Origin: an uncultured Nitrosomonas sp.
GTDB lineage: Bacteria > Pseudomonadota > Gammaproteobacteria > Burkholderiales > Nitrosomonadaceae
Length of the DNA stretch: 64,000 nt
Direction of reading: 5' to 3'
Assembly (NCBI GenBank): GCA_949281375.1
Contig: CASDLT010000038.1
Coordinates: forward strand, 1 to 64,000
The translations under genes were made by a program, and so were the position numbers. This document shows, piece after piece, positions 1 to 9,795 of the stretch (position 1 is the first letter of the stretch; each line of letters begins with the position of its first letter). The notes below the pieces were generated by a model. The model saw only the letters and a list, made by a program, of their open reading frames with translations, was not told where the DNA came from and did no database searches.

Positions 1-907
1 CGACGATGTAGAGTTCGAAATTGCGGTGACCATGCAGATTGGTGGCAAAAATGATGTATTTGCCGGAAGGATGGTAGAAAGGCGCCCACGACATCGCGTT
101 CAGGCGGGTGATTTGTTTCTGGTCGGTTCCGTCGATGTTCATCGTGAAGATCTCGGCTTCCCGGCCGCTTTCGGTAAACCGGCGCCAGACGATGCGTTTG
201 CCATCCGGGCTGAAGAACGGGCCGCCATCGTAGGTGTTGGTGTCGGTCAGGCGTTTCACGTTGGAGCCGTCGGCATCCATGATATAAATATCGATCAGCG
301 CCGAGGGATTGGCCTTGAACAGCGCGGCTTCCTCATCGGTCAACTTATCGGCATAGGCTCTGCGGTTGGAAGCGAATGCGATCAATTTGCCATCCGGCGA
401 CCAGGATGCTTCCGCATCGTAACCCAGCGTTTTGGTCAGATTGCGAATGTTATTGCCGGAAAAATCGGTTTCGTAAATGTCGTAGAATTCATCGTAATCC
501 CATGCGTACGATTGCCGCCCCCCTTCTTTTCGGCGCTCAATCTCGGCGAGCATTTTGTCCTTGGCCCCGGCATCTTCATGCGTGGACGAAAACAGCACCT
601 TTTGCTGCGAAGGATGCACCCAGGCGCAGGTGGTTTTACCGGTACCGGGTGAAACCTGCTGCACGGCCCCGCTGTCGATGTTTTTCAGAAAAATCTGATA
701 GAACGGATTGTCATCCGCCACTTCTGCCTGATAAATCATCCATTTCATATCCTGCCGGTAGTAGGCTTCGCCCGCTCTTTTTTCCTTGACAGACAGTTGC
801 TGTTCGGCGGAGATGAAATCTGCCGCCTGCGCTGATGCGACAGAAATACTGGCGCTGACGATCAATGACAGGCTGCTGGAAAGAGGAGTTTTTAAAAAAT
901 TTCTCAT
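1..907 (-). CDS. Exported TolB-like PD40 beta-propeller protein (partial)
   Basis: The gene reads leftward from an ATG at 907 and runs off the left edge, so the C-terminus is missing; 302 codons are visible. The first about 28 residues form a signal peptide (basic start, Ser/Leu/Val core, ending in ASAQA), so the protein should be periplasmic or secreted. The body has the repeated blades of the TolB/PD40 propeller family: WSPDGKLIAFASN, FSPDGKRIVWRR and YHPSGKYIIFATN, alternating with segments such as IDIYIMDADGSNVKRLT. Such proteins usually bind other proteins or peptides; no catalytic residues are visible. It is divergent from the M1-M28 peptidase gene, with 149 bp between the starts, so a shared role in periplasmic protein turnover is possible but inferred. 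It should not be taken for TolB of the Tol-Pal system, because no tol genes are adjacent. Confidence 0.8.
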   Translation of the reverse strand, partial: MRNFLKTPLSSSLSLIVSASISVASAQAADFISAEQQLSVKEKRAGEAYYRQDMKWMIYQAEVADDNPFYQIFLKNIDSGAVQQVSPGTGKTTCAWVHPSQQKVLFSSTHEDAGAKDKMLAEIERRKEGGRQSYAWDYDEFYDIYETDFSGNNIRNLTKTLGYDAEASWSPDGKLIAFASNRRAYADKLTDEEAALFKANPSALIDIYIMDADGSNVKRLTDTNTYDGGPFFSPDGKRIVWRRFTESGREAEIFTMNIDGTDQKQITRLNAMSWAPFYHPSGKYIIFATNLHGHRNFELYIV

Positions 908-1056
908 GTGCTTAGACGTCTCGATTAAAGGAAAACCATTAGAACATAGCCGCAAAAGGAAAGTAAACACGCAATGTTATAGAATGCACGCTAGGAAAAT
1001 CGCCCCCTGCGGGCTGTTCGCCATTCCATCAAATATTTCTCGACAAGGCTCGAATA

Positions 1057-4000
1057 ATGCCAAGATTAATAAAACGCTCCGTTCTCTGGATCATTGCCCT
1101 TACCTGCTCGTTCATCAGCCTTCATGCCTACGCCGGTGAACAGACCGTTCATCACCGCATGGAAATCATCCTGACTCCGGCGACTTCAGAGCTTCAGGTC
1201 ACGGATCACATCCGCATTCCCGAGCATGCCAGAAATCAGAACGGCAGCACCACGCTCGATTTCAGTTTGCATGGCGATTTGACGATCACGGACAGCCAGA
1301 ACGTCCGCATCCTGGTGCGAGAAAATGATCGATCGTCGAATTCCGGCCAAATTCCGCTCAGGCACTACACACTTACGATAGCGCCTCAGCAGAAGGAATT
1401 CACAGTGCGTTATCAGGGAAAAATCCATCATGCCTTGAAAAATCCCGGCGAAGAATACGCGCGCAGTTTCAGTTATACCCCTGGTGTCATTTCCGACGAA
1501 GGCGTGTTTCTAGCCAATTCAAGCCATTGGTATCCACAATTTGAAGATGCGCTGGTGTCATTTCGGTTGACTATCGACATACCGTCCGGTTGGGATGTGA
1601 TCAGCCAGGGCGCGCTGACCAATGAACAAAAGACCGCGACAAACCAAACCGTGACGTGGGAAGAAACTCATCCACAAGATGACATCTATCTCGTCGCAGG
1701 CCGTTATCATCGCTACACGCAATCCGCCGGCGCGGTGAATGCGATGGTGTATCTGCGCAGCGCCGATGAGGCGCTGGCGCAAAAATATCTCGATGTGACT
1801 GCGCAATACATCGGAATGTACAGCAAATTGCTCGGCCCCTATCCGTACACCAAGTTTGCGCTGGTCGAGAACTTCTGGGAAACCGGTTATGGCATGCCAT
1901 CATTCACGCTGCTAGGCCCCAAAGTCATCCGTTTTCCCTTCATTCTGCACTCGTCGTACCCGCATGAAATATTGCATAACTACTGGGGCAACGGCGTTTT
2001 CGTCGATTACGCCAAAGGCAATTGGGCGGAAGGATTGACTGCATATCTCGCCGATCATCTGATAAATGAACAGCGCGGCAAAGGCGAAGAATACCGCCGC
2101 GATGTCCTGCAGAAATATGCCGACTTTGTCAGCAAGGAAAAGGATTTTCCGCTGATTCAATTTGTTTCGCGGCACAGCGCCAGTTCGGAAGCGGTTGGCT
2201 ATGGCAAGACGATGATGTTCTTCCACATGCTGCGCCAGGAACTCGGTGATGAAACCTTCGTGCGAGCGTTGCGGCAGTTCTACAAGCAATTCAAATTCAG
2301 ACAGGCGACGTTTGACGATTTGCAAATCACACTGGGCACGGCGACTGGCAAGGATCTTTCAAGAGATTTTGACCAGTGGGTGCGGCGCACTGGTGCGCCC
2401 AATCTGGTATTGCGTCAGGCAGACGTAGAAAGAACGCCCCAAGGCTTCAAGCTGAAGGCGCAGATCGACCAGACTCAGCCCGGCGAACCGTATGAGCTGA
2501 CGGTGCCGGTTTTCGTTTCGTTGCAGGGCGAGACAACGGCGAACCGGACTGACGTCAGCATCGGCCAGAAAACCCAGACCGTTGAGATGAATTTTCCTGC
2601 CCGTCCAGTGCGCATCGACATCGATCCGCAGTTCGATCTGTTCAGGCGTCTTGATAGCCAAGAAATTCCGCCAGCGCTGTCTCAAGGATTCGGTGCTGAG
2701 AAACCACTGCTGGTACTGCCCGCCAACGCTGACCCGGCGATACTGCAAGGCTATCGCTTGCTTGCCAATCAGTGGCAAAAAACCCAATCCATGACATTGG
2801 ACATCATTACCGATGATCAATTAACAATGCTGCCTCCGGATCGAACCATCTGGCTGATGGGCTGGCAGAACAAATTCAGCAACGAATTCCTGCAGGCGGC
2901 TGCCAAGCCGGGCCTGGCTTACCGCGATCATTCATTACACCTGGATCAGCAACAGTATGCACAGACTGAGCATGCCACCGTGCTGACCAGCAGACAGCCC
3001 GCTCACAGCGACAAAACGCTGTTATGGGTCGCATCCGACAGTCCGGCGGCCATCGGCGAACTTGCCAACAAATTGCCGCATTACCGCAAATACAGTTATC
3101 TGATCTTCAAGCATGGCGAGGAATTGACCAATATCCACAAGGGGCAATGGCCGGTGATCGATTCGCCGCTGACCCGGCTCATCAATCCCGACGGTAACGT
3201 AACCCCGCCCCCTGCGCTCAACATCAAACCGCGCAGGGCATTGGCAGAATTGCCGCCGGTATTTTCTGAAAACCGAATGATGACCGACATCACGCATCTG
3301 GCCAGCGAAGCATTCAAAGGCCGTGAACTGGGCACACCCGAGTTGGATACCGCGGCTGACTATATCGCCCGACAGTTTCAGCAAATCGGCCTGAAGCCGG
3401 GTGGCGATGGCGGCAGTTATTTTCAAACCTGGCAGCAGGACGTTGGCGCTACCAAAGGAAAAATTGCCCTTCGCAATGTCATCGGCATTCTGCCAGGAAC
3501 CAATCCTCAATTGGTCGGGCAAAGCCTGATCATTGGCGCGCATTATGATCATCTTGGCTTGGGCTGGCCGGATGTGCGCTCGGCGCATCGTGGCAAAATT
3601 CATTATGGCGCAGACGATAACGCCAGCGGTATCGCGGTCATGCTGGAGCTGGCGCGTCAGATCGCGCCAAAATGGCAACCGGAACGCAGCATCATTTTTG
3701 TCGCTTTCACCGGCGAAGAAGCCGAACTGCTGGGTTCCCGGCATTACCTCGAGGCGCCGCCTGGCGCGTATCCTCGTGACAAAATCACGGCCATGCTGAA
3801 TCTCGATACAGTGGGCCGCCTCGACAATAATGCTGTCACCGTGTTTGGTGCGGGCAGTGCACGGGAATGGGTGCATATACTGCGAGGCGCGGGATTTGTC
3901 ACCGGCATTGCCGTCAATGCCGTGCAAGATGATTTTGGCTCCAGCGACCAGGCGGCATTCATCGAAGCCGGCATTCCGGCGGTGCAATTTTTTGCGAGCG

Positions 4001-4443
4001 CGCACGAAGATTTTCACGCACCGGGGGATACCGTCGATAAAATCGATTCGGCTGGGCTGGTCAAAATCGCCGCCATTCTGAAGGAAAGCACCGAGTATCT
4101 GGCTAATCGCATCGAACCGTTGACCGTCACTTTACCGACTCATTCGGCTTCGAAAGAACCGACTGCGCCCAAAGAAAAACGTACCGCCAGCCTCGGCACG
4201 GTTCCGGACTTTTCGTATCAGGGCGAAGGCGTGCGCGTGGACAGCGTCATTGTCAATTCCCCGGCGCAGCTCGCGCAATTACTGCCCGGTGACATTTTGA
4301 TCCGGCTAGCGGGTCAGCCCATCAGCGATCTTGCAGCCTATGCGGGCATTTTACGAAAGCTGAAGGCAGGAGAAACAGTGGCATTGCAATTTCAGCGGGA
4401 TAACGTAACCAGGACGGTCGAGGTCACGTTGACTGAACGATGA
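1057..4443 (+). CDS. Three-domain secreted metallopeptidase (M1-like + M28 + PDZ)
   Basis: The 1128-residue product starts with a signal peptide (about residues 1-26, ending LHAYA). Residues about 30-460 resemble M1 gluzincin aminopeptidases: zinc motif HEILH at 303-307 with a downstream Glu at 325, preceded by [12 protein letters not shown]. Residues about 740-1020 are an M28 aminopeptidase domain with all five expected zinc ligands or catalytic residues: AHYDHLG (His829), GADDNASG (Asp853/854), GEEAELLG (Glu887/888), NLDTVG (Asp917) and a terminal His in [13 protein letters not shown] domain lies at about 1050-1125 ([23 protein letters not shown]). The expected role is periplasmic peptide trimming with two different active sites on one chain. 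The M1 part has 17 rather than 18 residues between HEILH and the Glu, so activity there is less certain. The gene is followed by a strong terminator shared with the convergent hydrolase gene. Confidence 0.85.
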   Translation: MPRLIKRSVLWIIALTCSFISLHAYAGEQTVHHRMEIILTPATSELQVTDHIRIPEHARNQNGSTTLDFSLHGDLTITDSQNVRILVRENDRSSNSGQIPLRHYTLTIAPQQKEFTVRYQGKIHHALKNPGEEYARSFSYTPGVISDEGVFLANSSHWYPQFEDALVSFRLTIDIPSGWDVISQGALTNEQKTATNQTVTWEETHPQDDIYLVAGRYHRYTQSAGAVNAMVYLRSADEALAQKYLDVTAQYIGMYSKLLGPYPYTKFALVENFWETGYGMPSFTLLGPKVIRFPFILHSSYPHEILHNYWGNGVFVDYAKGNWAEGLTAYLADHLINEQRGKGEEYRRDVLQKYADFVSKEKDFPLIQFVSRHSASSEAVGYGKTMMFFHMLRQELGDETFVRALRQFYKQFKFRQATFDDLQITLGTATGKDLSRDFDQWVRRTGAPNLVLRQADVERTPQGFKLKAQIDQTQPGEPYELTVPVFVSLQGETTANRTDVSIGQKTQTVEMNFPARPVRIDIDPQFDLFRRLDSQEIPPALSQGFGAEKPLLVLPANADPAILQGYRLLANQWQKTQSMTLDIITDDQLTMLPPDRTIWLMGWQNKFSNEFLQAAAKPGLAYRDHSLHLDQQQYAQTEHATVLTSRQPAHSDKTLLWVASDSPAAIGELANKLPHYRKYSYLIFKHGEELTNIHKGQWPVIDSPLTRLINPDGNVTPPPALNIKPRRALAELPPVFSENRMMTDITHLASEAFKGRELGTPELDTAADYIARQFQQIGLKPGGDGGSYFQTWQQDVGATKGKIALRNVIGILPGTNPQLVGQSLIIGAHYDHLGLGWPDVRSAHRGKIHYGADDNASGIAVMLELARQIAPKWQPERSIIFVAFTGEEAELLGSRHYLEAPPGAYPRDKITAMLNLDTVGRLDNNAVTVFGAGSAREWVHILRGAGFVTGIAVNAVQDDFGSSDQAAFIEAGIPAVQFFASAHEDFHAPGDTVDKIDSAGLVKIAAILKESTEYLANRIEPLTVTLPTHSASKEPTAPKEKRTASLGTVPDFSYQGEGVRVDSVIVNSPAQLAQLLPGDILIRLAGQPISDLAAYAGILRKLKAGETVALQFQRDNVTRTVEVTLTER

Positions 4444-4454
4444 ACCATTGAGTC

Positions 4455-4486
4455 AGGAAAATGGCAGTACCCTGCCATTTTTTCCT
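4455..4486. terminator. Bidirectional rho-independent terminator
   Basis: A perfect 10-bp stem (AAAATGGCAG at 4458-4467 paired with CTGCCATTTT at 4472-4481) with a TACC loop sits between two convergent genes. It is followed by further T residues, and the A-run on its left gives a T-run on the minus strand, so it can end transcription from both sides. Confidence 0.85.
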
Positions 4487-4511
4487 GGAGGTCTGCAAGA
4501 TTCTTTCCTCT

Positions 4512-5363
4512 TTACGGCAGTTCCCCATCCACGAACAAGGTCAGAGGCGTGGTCGCCGGGATGGTCAGCGCAGCCTTTGACCAGGTTCCAGTAAAGGCGG
4601 CAAGGATGAATCTATTGACGGAATCGGCCACATCGACAAAAAAATGCTGCGGTGTATTCATGCAATTGGTGCAGGCAGGACAGTGATCATCGCAGAAGCT
4701 GCAATGAAAATAAACCGGCGAATAGCCGCACGGCCCCCAACTGTATTTCTTGGCGACGCGAAAAAATGCTCGATGATTCTGGCTCCGCAAATAGGCAGCT
4801 TTAGCGGCGCTATTCTTGTCCACGAAACAGGTCGTCACATCAAATCCCCAGTACAGTGCCGGTACGTTGACAAAACCGGCATTACTGACATTGTAAGGAT
4901 CGATGCTGAATATTGCATCCGCCTGCGTCAGACTATTTGAAATGGCGTTTTGCGCTGCTTGTCCTCCGGCAGAATGCCCGCCCATCACCCAATGCGTCAC
5001 GCTGCTACAGGCAGATCCGCTCAGCCAACTGCTAAGATTGACCTTGATGTCATTCGCAAGCGCTGCGAATTTGGCCGGATCCGTTTTTGTCATGTTGCCC
5101 GGCGCGTGATCCATGATGACCGCCACATAGCCGTGCTTGATCAATTCATCCGATAATTTATCGTAACTCGAGATGCTCATCGCGGTTCCCACGCCGAGCA
5201 GTATGGCATTGCAATTGGCGGGAGTTGCGGTCGAATGATGAACCCGCACTTGTCCCGTCGGCAATGTGTAGTCCACATAGCCTGCGTGAACTTTGCCTGA
5301 CAGTTGCAGCCCGGCTCCCATCAACACCAGGAATAACAAATGTATGAATCTGAATTTGCGCAT
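4512..5363 (-). CDS. Exported alpha/beta-hydrolase, cysteine-rich C-terminus
   Basis: The 283-residue protein has a signal peptide (about 1-27, KVHAG). It shows the nucleophile elbow GGHSAGG with Ser131, a likely acid Asp155 (FSIDPYNV) and a candidate His240 near the end, so a serine-hydrolase fold of the chlorophyllase/lipase/dienelactone-hydrolase type. The approach to the elbow (YVAVIMDHAPGN, then SSVTHWVMGGHSAGG) is typical of such enzymes. Six cysteines cluster between 212 and 234 (CGY, CSFC, HCPAC, NCM), which is unusual in this fold and suggests disulfide stapling or metal binding in the periplasm. The substrate cannot be told from sequence. It is convergent with the peptidase gene and downstream of the lipoprotein gene on the same strand, 262 bp apart. 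Confidence 0.7.
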   Translation of the reverse strand: MRKFRFIHLLFLVLMGAGLQLSGKVHAGYVDYTLPTGQVRVHHSTATPANCNAILLGVGTAMSISSYDKLSDELIKHGYVAVIMDHAPGNMTKTDPAKFAALANDIKVNLSSWLSGSACSSVTHWVMGGHSAGGQAAQNAISNSLTQADAIFSIDPYNVSNAGFVNVPALYWGFDVTTCFVDKNSAAKAAYLRSQNHRAFFRVAKKYSWGPCGYSPVYFHCSFCDDHCPACTNCMNTPQHFFVDVADSVNRFILAAFTGTWSKAALTIPATTPLTLFVDGELP

Positions 5364-5625
5364 AATTGACCCTTTTCGATCCGGAAATATTTGGAATTTC
5401 TGCTTGATTCGGACTTTCCTCGACTGACGGTTTGGTCAGTGTGTCAGTCAATACGAAAATTGCCGATGTGTGTCGATGGTTCGTTGAGCATGATGCACCA
5501 GCGACTTTGCCATTGTAGGCTAGCCGGAAAGGCCGCTATGCAGAGAACTGAATGCTCTTTGGGGGGTTAACTAAGAAATGGAATTCACAGTCCGGTCTGA
5601 CGGATTGAACCAAGCTACAGTTCAG

Positions 5626-6891
5626 TCAGCGCTGTCTTATCTTGATATTGATTTCCGGGGAGGGATATGATGAAGCTGAGTTCAACCGGTTGAGTCCGAG
5701 TACGGTCACTCGATGGCCAGCATTGAAACTGGGGCTGCCATCCAGATCGCGCAAAATGGACGATACTTTATACTCCATGCTTTGCGAAATGGGGTCAAAA
5801 CGAACATCATGAATCCAGATTCCGGCCCGCTGCACGCGTTGCTGCCCGCATTCATAGGACAGATCCCAGCCCGTCAAAAGCGGAACCGCATAATCGTAAG
5901 GTAATTCTTCAATGCGAAAGGTCTGCGTGCGCACCACCCCATCTGAATTTTTACGGCAGTTACCAGCATTGCTGGACCGGGGATTCAATACCAGAAAATC
6001 AGGGCGTACTTTGATGCTGCTGCCACGAATCACGGCCGCTCGCGTTTTGACCCAATGCGTCTGCATGCCATTGTCCTTAAAAATGGTTTGAGTGACCCAG
6101 TGCGGGCTTCCATCCTGGCTGGGCGACACGCCAGTCTGAGAGAGGCTGTAGGCAGCTTGCAACAGTGGAGTATCAATCCGATCCCCCCATTTGCAGGGTG
6201 ACAATCGAAATTCGCACTCGAAAGCATCGCCGTAGCGGAATTCGAATCCACGCGGCAAGATTGCCATCGCATCGTGACGCTTGAGCGTACCTTTGTTGCC
6301 GGTATTTTCCAGCGTGACCACCGCGCCTTGATTTTTCTTTTGCAGCACGGCGGCTTCAATTCCGTTGTAATCACTTTCCATCGTTGCATCGAACCATGTC
6401 GACGAATATCCGAAAGCTGTATAAAAAACACAAAATTCAAATGGCTCCTTGCCATTCTGGTCGTCTAATTTCCCCTGAATTTCGAACATCAGCATCGCTG
6501 ATCCGGCATTCCTCACGAGTTTGCTGTGCGTGATGTCGGCACGCATCGAGTTGACTTCGCGTTCCTGGTGCAAATAACGCAAGTCCCACCCATTCAGTAC
6601 GATGGAACCATTATCCACATAATGTGGCATTTCAATCCACGCAACGACAGTAGCCGCTTCAGCGCCGCTGTCGCGCTGCACGCATTTGGTTCCTTCCATC
6701 ATAATAAATCGGCCGCTATCTTCGAATGCAGTCTTGGCAGTGGTTTTCAGTGAAAGCTGCTCAAACGGCGTGGGCACCTTGCTCAGATTCGACGGCTCCG
6801 CAGATTTCTTTTCTTGAGTCTTGGATGCACACCCTGCCAGTCCTGACAGGATACTGATTAATGCCAACAACCAGAGCACATGCCGAATCAT
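5626..6891 (-). CDS. Putative lipoprotein with two copies of an unknown domain
   Basis: The 421-residue product begins with a lipoprotein signal: a hydrophobic stretch and lipobox LAGC at about residues 18-21, so it is probably anchored in the outer or inner membrane facing the periplasm. I do not recognise the family. Two halves resemble each other. The first has NGWDLRY followed by a helix-like stretch, then MLMFEIQGKLDDQNG and EFCVFYTAFG. The second has TGWDLSY, then MEYKVSSILRDLDG and HRVTVLGLN. Each half also has a nearby Cys pair. This implies an internal duplication of about 90-120 residues. No catalytic motif is visible, so the role is unknown. It lies 76 bp downstream of spoT on the same strand; a functional link is not implied. 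Confidence 0.65.
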   Translation of the reverse strand: MIRHVLWLLALISILSGLAGCASKTQEKKSAEPSNLSKVPTPFEQLSLKTTAKTAFEDSGRFIMMEGTKCVQRDSGAEAATVVAWIEMPHYVDNGSIVLNGWDLRYLHQEREVNSMRADITHSKLVRNAGSAMLMFEIQGKLDDQNGKEPFEFCVFYTAFGYSSTWFDATMESDYNGIEAAVLQKKNQGAVVTLENTGNKGTLKRHDAMAILPRGFEFRYGDAFECEFRLSPCKWGDRIDTPLLQAAYSLSQTGVSPSQDGSPHWVTQTIFKDNGMQTHWVKTRAAVIRGSSIKVRPDFLVLNPRSSNAGNCRKNSDGVVRTQTFRIEELPYDYAVPLLTGWDLSYECGQQRVQRAGIWIHDVRFDPISQSMEYKVSSILRDLDGSPSFNAGHRVTVLGLNRLNSASSYPSPEINIKIRQR

Positions 6892-6967
6892 TCATTCTCT
6901 CCATTGAAAAAACTCATGCGAAAAATTCACACCATACCGTCAAGCCTTGCCATGCAACCCTCTTGCG

Positions 6968-9073
6968 CTACTCTTTGACCCTACTGATCTTGGCAATTTC
7001 CTTGATGTGCCTCAGGCCACGCAGAATTTGAGCCAAATGCTGACGATTGTCGACTTGCAAAATAAAGCGCATCTGCGTGTAATCCCCATCGCTCTCCATC
7101 GCGATATCGTCGATATTCGATTCCGCTTTGGCAATTTCAGCTGCAACCCGAGCCAGCACGCCCTGCTTGTTGATCACGGTGACCTTGATGCACGCCTCGA
7201 AAGTGCGGGTGATCTCCTTACCCCAGGCAACATCGAGATAATTTTCGGCATTCTTGTGACTGCTGGAAATGACCGAGCAGTCATGCACATGAATAACCAA
7301 GCCATAATCCTTCTTGATCAATCCGACAATGGCGTCGCCGGGAATCGGACGGCAGCATTTTGCAAATTGCACGGTCAATCCTTCGGTGCCCAATATCGTA
7401 ATCGGGCCTGCTGCCTGGTCGTTGGATATGGATTCGATCGGCGCTGTCAAGCGCTTGGCCACTATGGCGGGAAGCTGTTTGCCAAGTGCCATTTCGGCCA
7501 TCAATTCGTTCTTCGATTTGACACCGCAGTCACGCACCAATTTATCCCATTGCGCTTCCGTGACCAAATCAGGATTGATTTTAAAAAACAGCAGCGCCTG
7601 ATTTAGCATGCGTTCGCCGAGTTTGACCGATTCATCATATTGAATATTCTTCAGGAAATAACGAATGTGCGAGCGCGCCCTGCCGGTCGCGACATAACTC
7701 AGCCAGGCTGGATTTGGCTTAGCATATGGCGCCGTGACAATTTCCACGCGGTCGCCACTTTTCAGTTGCGTGCGCAAGGGCGCATGCTCGCCATTGATTT
7801 TCACAGCAACGCAGCAATTTCCGACATCCGAATGCACCGCATAGGCAAAGTCAACCGCGGTAGAACCTCTGGGAAGAGTGAGGATTTTTCCTTGCGGCGT
7901 GAATACATACACATCGCCAGGGAAAAGATCAATTTTCAGATGTTCCAGAAACTCCAGCGAATCGGTCGAACCACTGAGCGTTTCCAGCAAGCTTTGCAGC
8001 CATTGACTGGTTTTCAAATGCAGGTCATTGAAATCACCATCGGTTGTTTTGTAGAGCCAGTGTGACGCGACGCCGTTTTCCGCAATCCTGTGCATCTCGG
8101 CGGTACGAATCTGGATCTCGATCGGAAGGCCATAGGGTCCCAGCAAAGTGCTGTGCAACGATTGATAGCCATTGCTCTTGGGAATCGCAATATAATCCTT
8201 GAACTTGCCGGGAATCGGTTTATAGAGGCTGTGCAGCATGCCCAAGGTCACGTAACAGGCTGGAATATCCTTGACGATGACACGAAAACCATAGATATCG
8301 AGCACTTCGGAAAATGACAGATGCTTGTCCACCATCTTCGAGTAGATACTGTATAAATGTTTTTCCCGGCCGCTGACTTCAGCCTCTACGCCTGATTCCT
8401 TCAGTTTATGGTTGATGGCTTCAAGAATTTTTCCGACCACTTCCCGGCGATTTCCCCGCGCGGATTTTGTCGCTTTTACCAAAACCTTGTATCGGGTTGG
8501 GTAGGAATAACGAAAACCCAATTCCTGAAGTTCCTGGTAAATATTGTTCAGCCCCAGGCGATGCGCAATCGGCGCATAGATTTCCAGCGTCTCGCGTGCA
8601 ATACTGCGCTGCTTGACAGGTTGCATCGCCTCGAGAGTACGCATGTTGTGCAATCGATCGGCCAGCTTGATCAGAATGACACGCACGTCGCGCGCCATGG
8701 CCAGCAACATTTTGCGAAAATTCTCGGCTTGCGCTTCCTCTTGGGTCTGAAATTCGATTTTGGTGAGCTTGGAGACGCCGTCGACCAGTTCAGCGACGGA
8801 TTCACCAAATCGCTCACTGATTTCCGCTTTTGAAATATCGGTATCTTCAACAACATCATGCAACAGCGCGGCTGTCAGTGTCGGCACATCGAGGTGCAAT
8901 TTACTCAGGATTCCGGCTACCGCCAATGGATGCGAAATATAAGGCTCGCCCGATTTGCGGAATTGTCCCGAATGCGCACCCTGGCCGAAAAGATAGGCAT
9001 TCTTGAGCTGAGCAACATCCTCCGCTTTAAGATAATGGGATGTCTCAGAGAATAGAATTTCTGCTTCAGGCAT
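6968..9073 (-). CDS. spoT: Bifunctional (p)ppGpp synthase/hydrolase
   Basis: The 701-residue product has the full Rel/SpoT layout: an HD hydrolase domain (HDVVEDT at 72-78, later KLADRLHNMRTL), a synthetase domain (GREKHLYSIYSKM, then KFKDYIAIPKSNGYQSLH), TGS (VYVFTPQGKI, LPRGSTAVDFAYAVH), and a C-terminal zinc-finger/ACT region (CCRPIPGD, then VTVINKQGVLARVAAEIA). The intact HD residues and the KFKD form of the synthetase motif are the marks of a bifunctional enzyme rather than a synthetase-only RelA. It makes and degrades the stringent-response alarmone in the cytoplasm. It follows gmk and rpoZ in the usual gmk-rpoZ-spoT order, but a 380-bp spacer holding a large inverted repeat separates it from rpoZ, so it may also have its own promoter. 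Confidence 0.95.
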   Translation of the reverse strand: MPEAEILFSETSHYLKAEDVAQLKNAYLFGQGAHSGQFRKSGEPYISHPLAVAGILSKLHLDVPTLTAALLHDVVEDTDISKAEISERFGESVAELVDGVSKLTKIEFQTQEEAQAENFRKMLLAMARDVRVILIKLADRLHNMRTLEAMQPVKQRSIARETLEIYAPIAHRLGLNNIYQELQELGFRYSYPTRYKVLVKATKSARGNRREVVGKILEAINHKLKESGVEAEVSGREKHLYSIYSKMVDKHLSFSEVLDIYGFRVIVKDIPACYVTLGMLHSLYKPIPGKFKDYIAIPKSNGYQSLHSTLLGPYGLPIEIQIRTAEMHRIAENGVASHWLYKTTDGDFNDLHLKTSQWLQSLLETLSGSTDSLEFLEHLKIDLFPGDVYVFTPQGKILTLPRGSTAVDFAYAVHSDVGNCCVAVKINGEHAPLRTQLKSGDRVEIVTAPYAKPNPAWLSYVATGRARSHIRYFLKNIQYDESVKLGERMLNQALLFFKINPDLVTEAQWDKLVRDCGVKSKNELMAEMALGKQLPAIVAKRLTAPIESISNDQAAGPITILGTEGLTVQFAKCCRPIPGDAIVGLIKKDYGLVIHVHDCSVISSSHKNAENYLDVAWGKEITRTFEACIKVTVINKQGVLARVAAEIAKAESNIDDIAMESDGDYTQMRFILQVDNRQHLAQILRGLRHIKEIAKISRVKE

Positions 9074-9455
9074 AGATGAATGGCAATGTTCGAAACACTT
9101 TATGTTGACTGGTAAGCAGAGATCGTTAATGACGCATCGGCCTTTACAACGTCTGCCATTCGCTACAGAGTAAGGCGATTATATGCCGGGTTTTGGTTGT
9201 AATGAAAGCCGCCCATCCAGAAGATATCAGAAAGGAAGATCCAATGACATGCACCGGTCATTAATCGTATTGCTACGCTCGGCCCATATCGCCCCATCTA
9301 CGCGAAAAAAATAATCGACGAATTGTGAATTTCCTAGAAAGTCGTAATGCAGCACAACGTTGAAATCAGGATGAAATGTTGAGTCTGATTTCAACGTTGC
9401 CTGATTAAGTACAGTTATTTTGCAGAGTTTCCGGAAAGGATATGATGCCTCGGCT
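9074..9455. other. rpoZ-spoT spacer with a large inverted repeat
   Basis: This 382-bp gap in an otherwise compact leftward operon holds no convincing gene. Its main content is the perfect inverted repeat at 9355-9399. Expression of spoT may be uncoupled from rpoZ here. Confidence 0.6.
9355..9399. repeat. Perfect 15-bp inverted repeat
   Basis: CAACGTTGAAATCAG at 9355-9369 is followed by a 15-nt loop and its exact reverse complement CTGATTTCAACGTTG at 9385-9399. There is no T-run on either side, so it is not a classical terminator. Its core ACGTTGAAATCA recurs inside the dispersed repeat copy near 57.06 kb. Confidence 0.85.
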
Positions 9456-9662
9456 TTACAGGCTTCTGGGATTGAGAATGTCTATCCCTATCTTACCCTG
9501 CGCCAATTCACGCAGCGCGATGACGGTGGGTTTGTCACGCGCTGGCTCCACCAGAGGAGCCGAGCCGATCGCCAGTTGCCTGGCCCGTGCTGTCGCAGTG
9601 AGCGTCATGTCGAATCGATTGGGAATTCTTTTCAAGCAGTCTTCAACGGTGATCCTTGCCAT
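9456..9662 (-). CDS. rpoZ: RNA polymerase omega subunit
   Basis: The 68-residue protein has the conserved omega start [19 protein letters not shown] followed by [13 protein letters not shown] and a short tail ([16 protein letters not shown]). Omega supports assembly of the core RNA polymerase and forms part of a ppGpp-binding site in proteobacteria. Its position between gmk and spoT matches the standard proteobacterial order and strengthens the call. An AG-rich ribosome site (TTGAGG) lies just upstream of the ATG. Confidence 0.95.
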   Translation of the reverse strand: MARITVEDCLKRIPNRFDMTLTATARARQLAIGSAPLVEPARDKPTVIALRELAQGKIGIDILNPRSL

Positions 9663-9795
9663 GGGTTAAGCCTCAAAAATTAAAAATTACGGATTGAACG
9701 TTCATGAAAGTCCGCATTATAAGCGAATGTCATGTTCTGGAAAATGTACAAAAGCTCTACAAGAACCAGGGAGTGCAGCAATGTTGCAGAATTCC

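Noticed and set aside
26..652. Open frame on the plus strand at the left edge
   Set aside because: The minus strand encodes a signal peptide and propeller repeats through the same bases, so this is a shadow.
3022..4017. Long open frame on the minus strand inside the peptidase gene
   Set aside because: It is fully antisense to a protein with clear metal-binding motifs; its translation has no recognisable domain.
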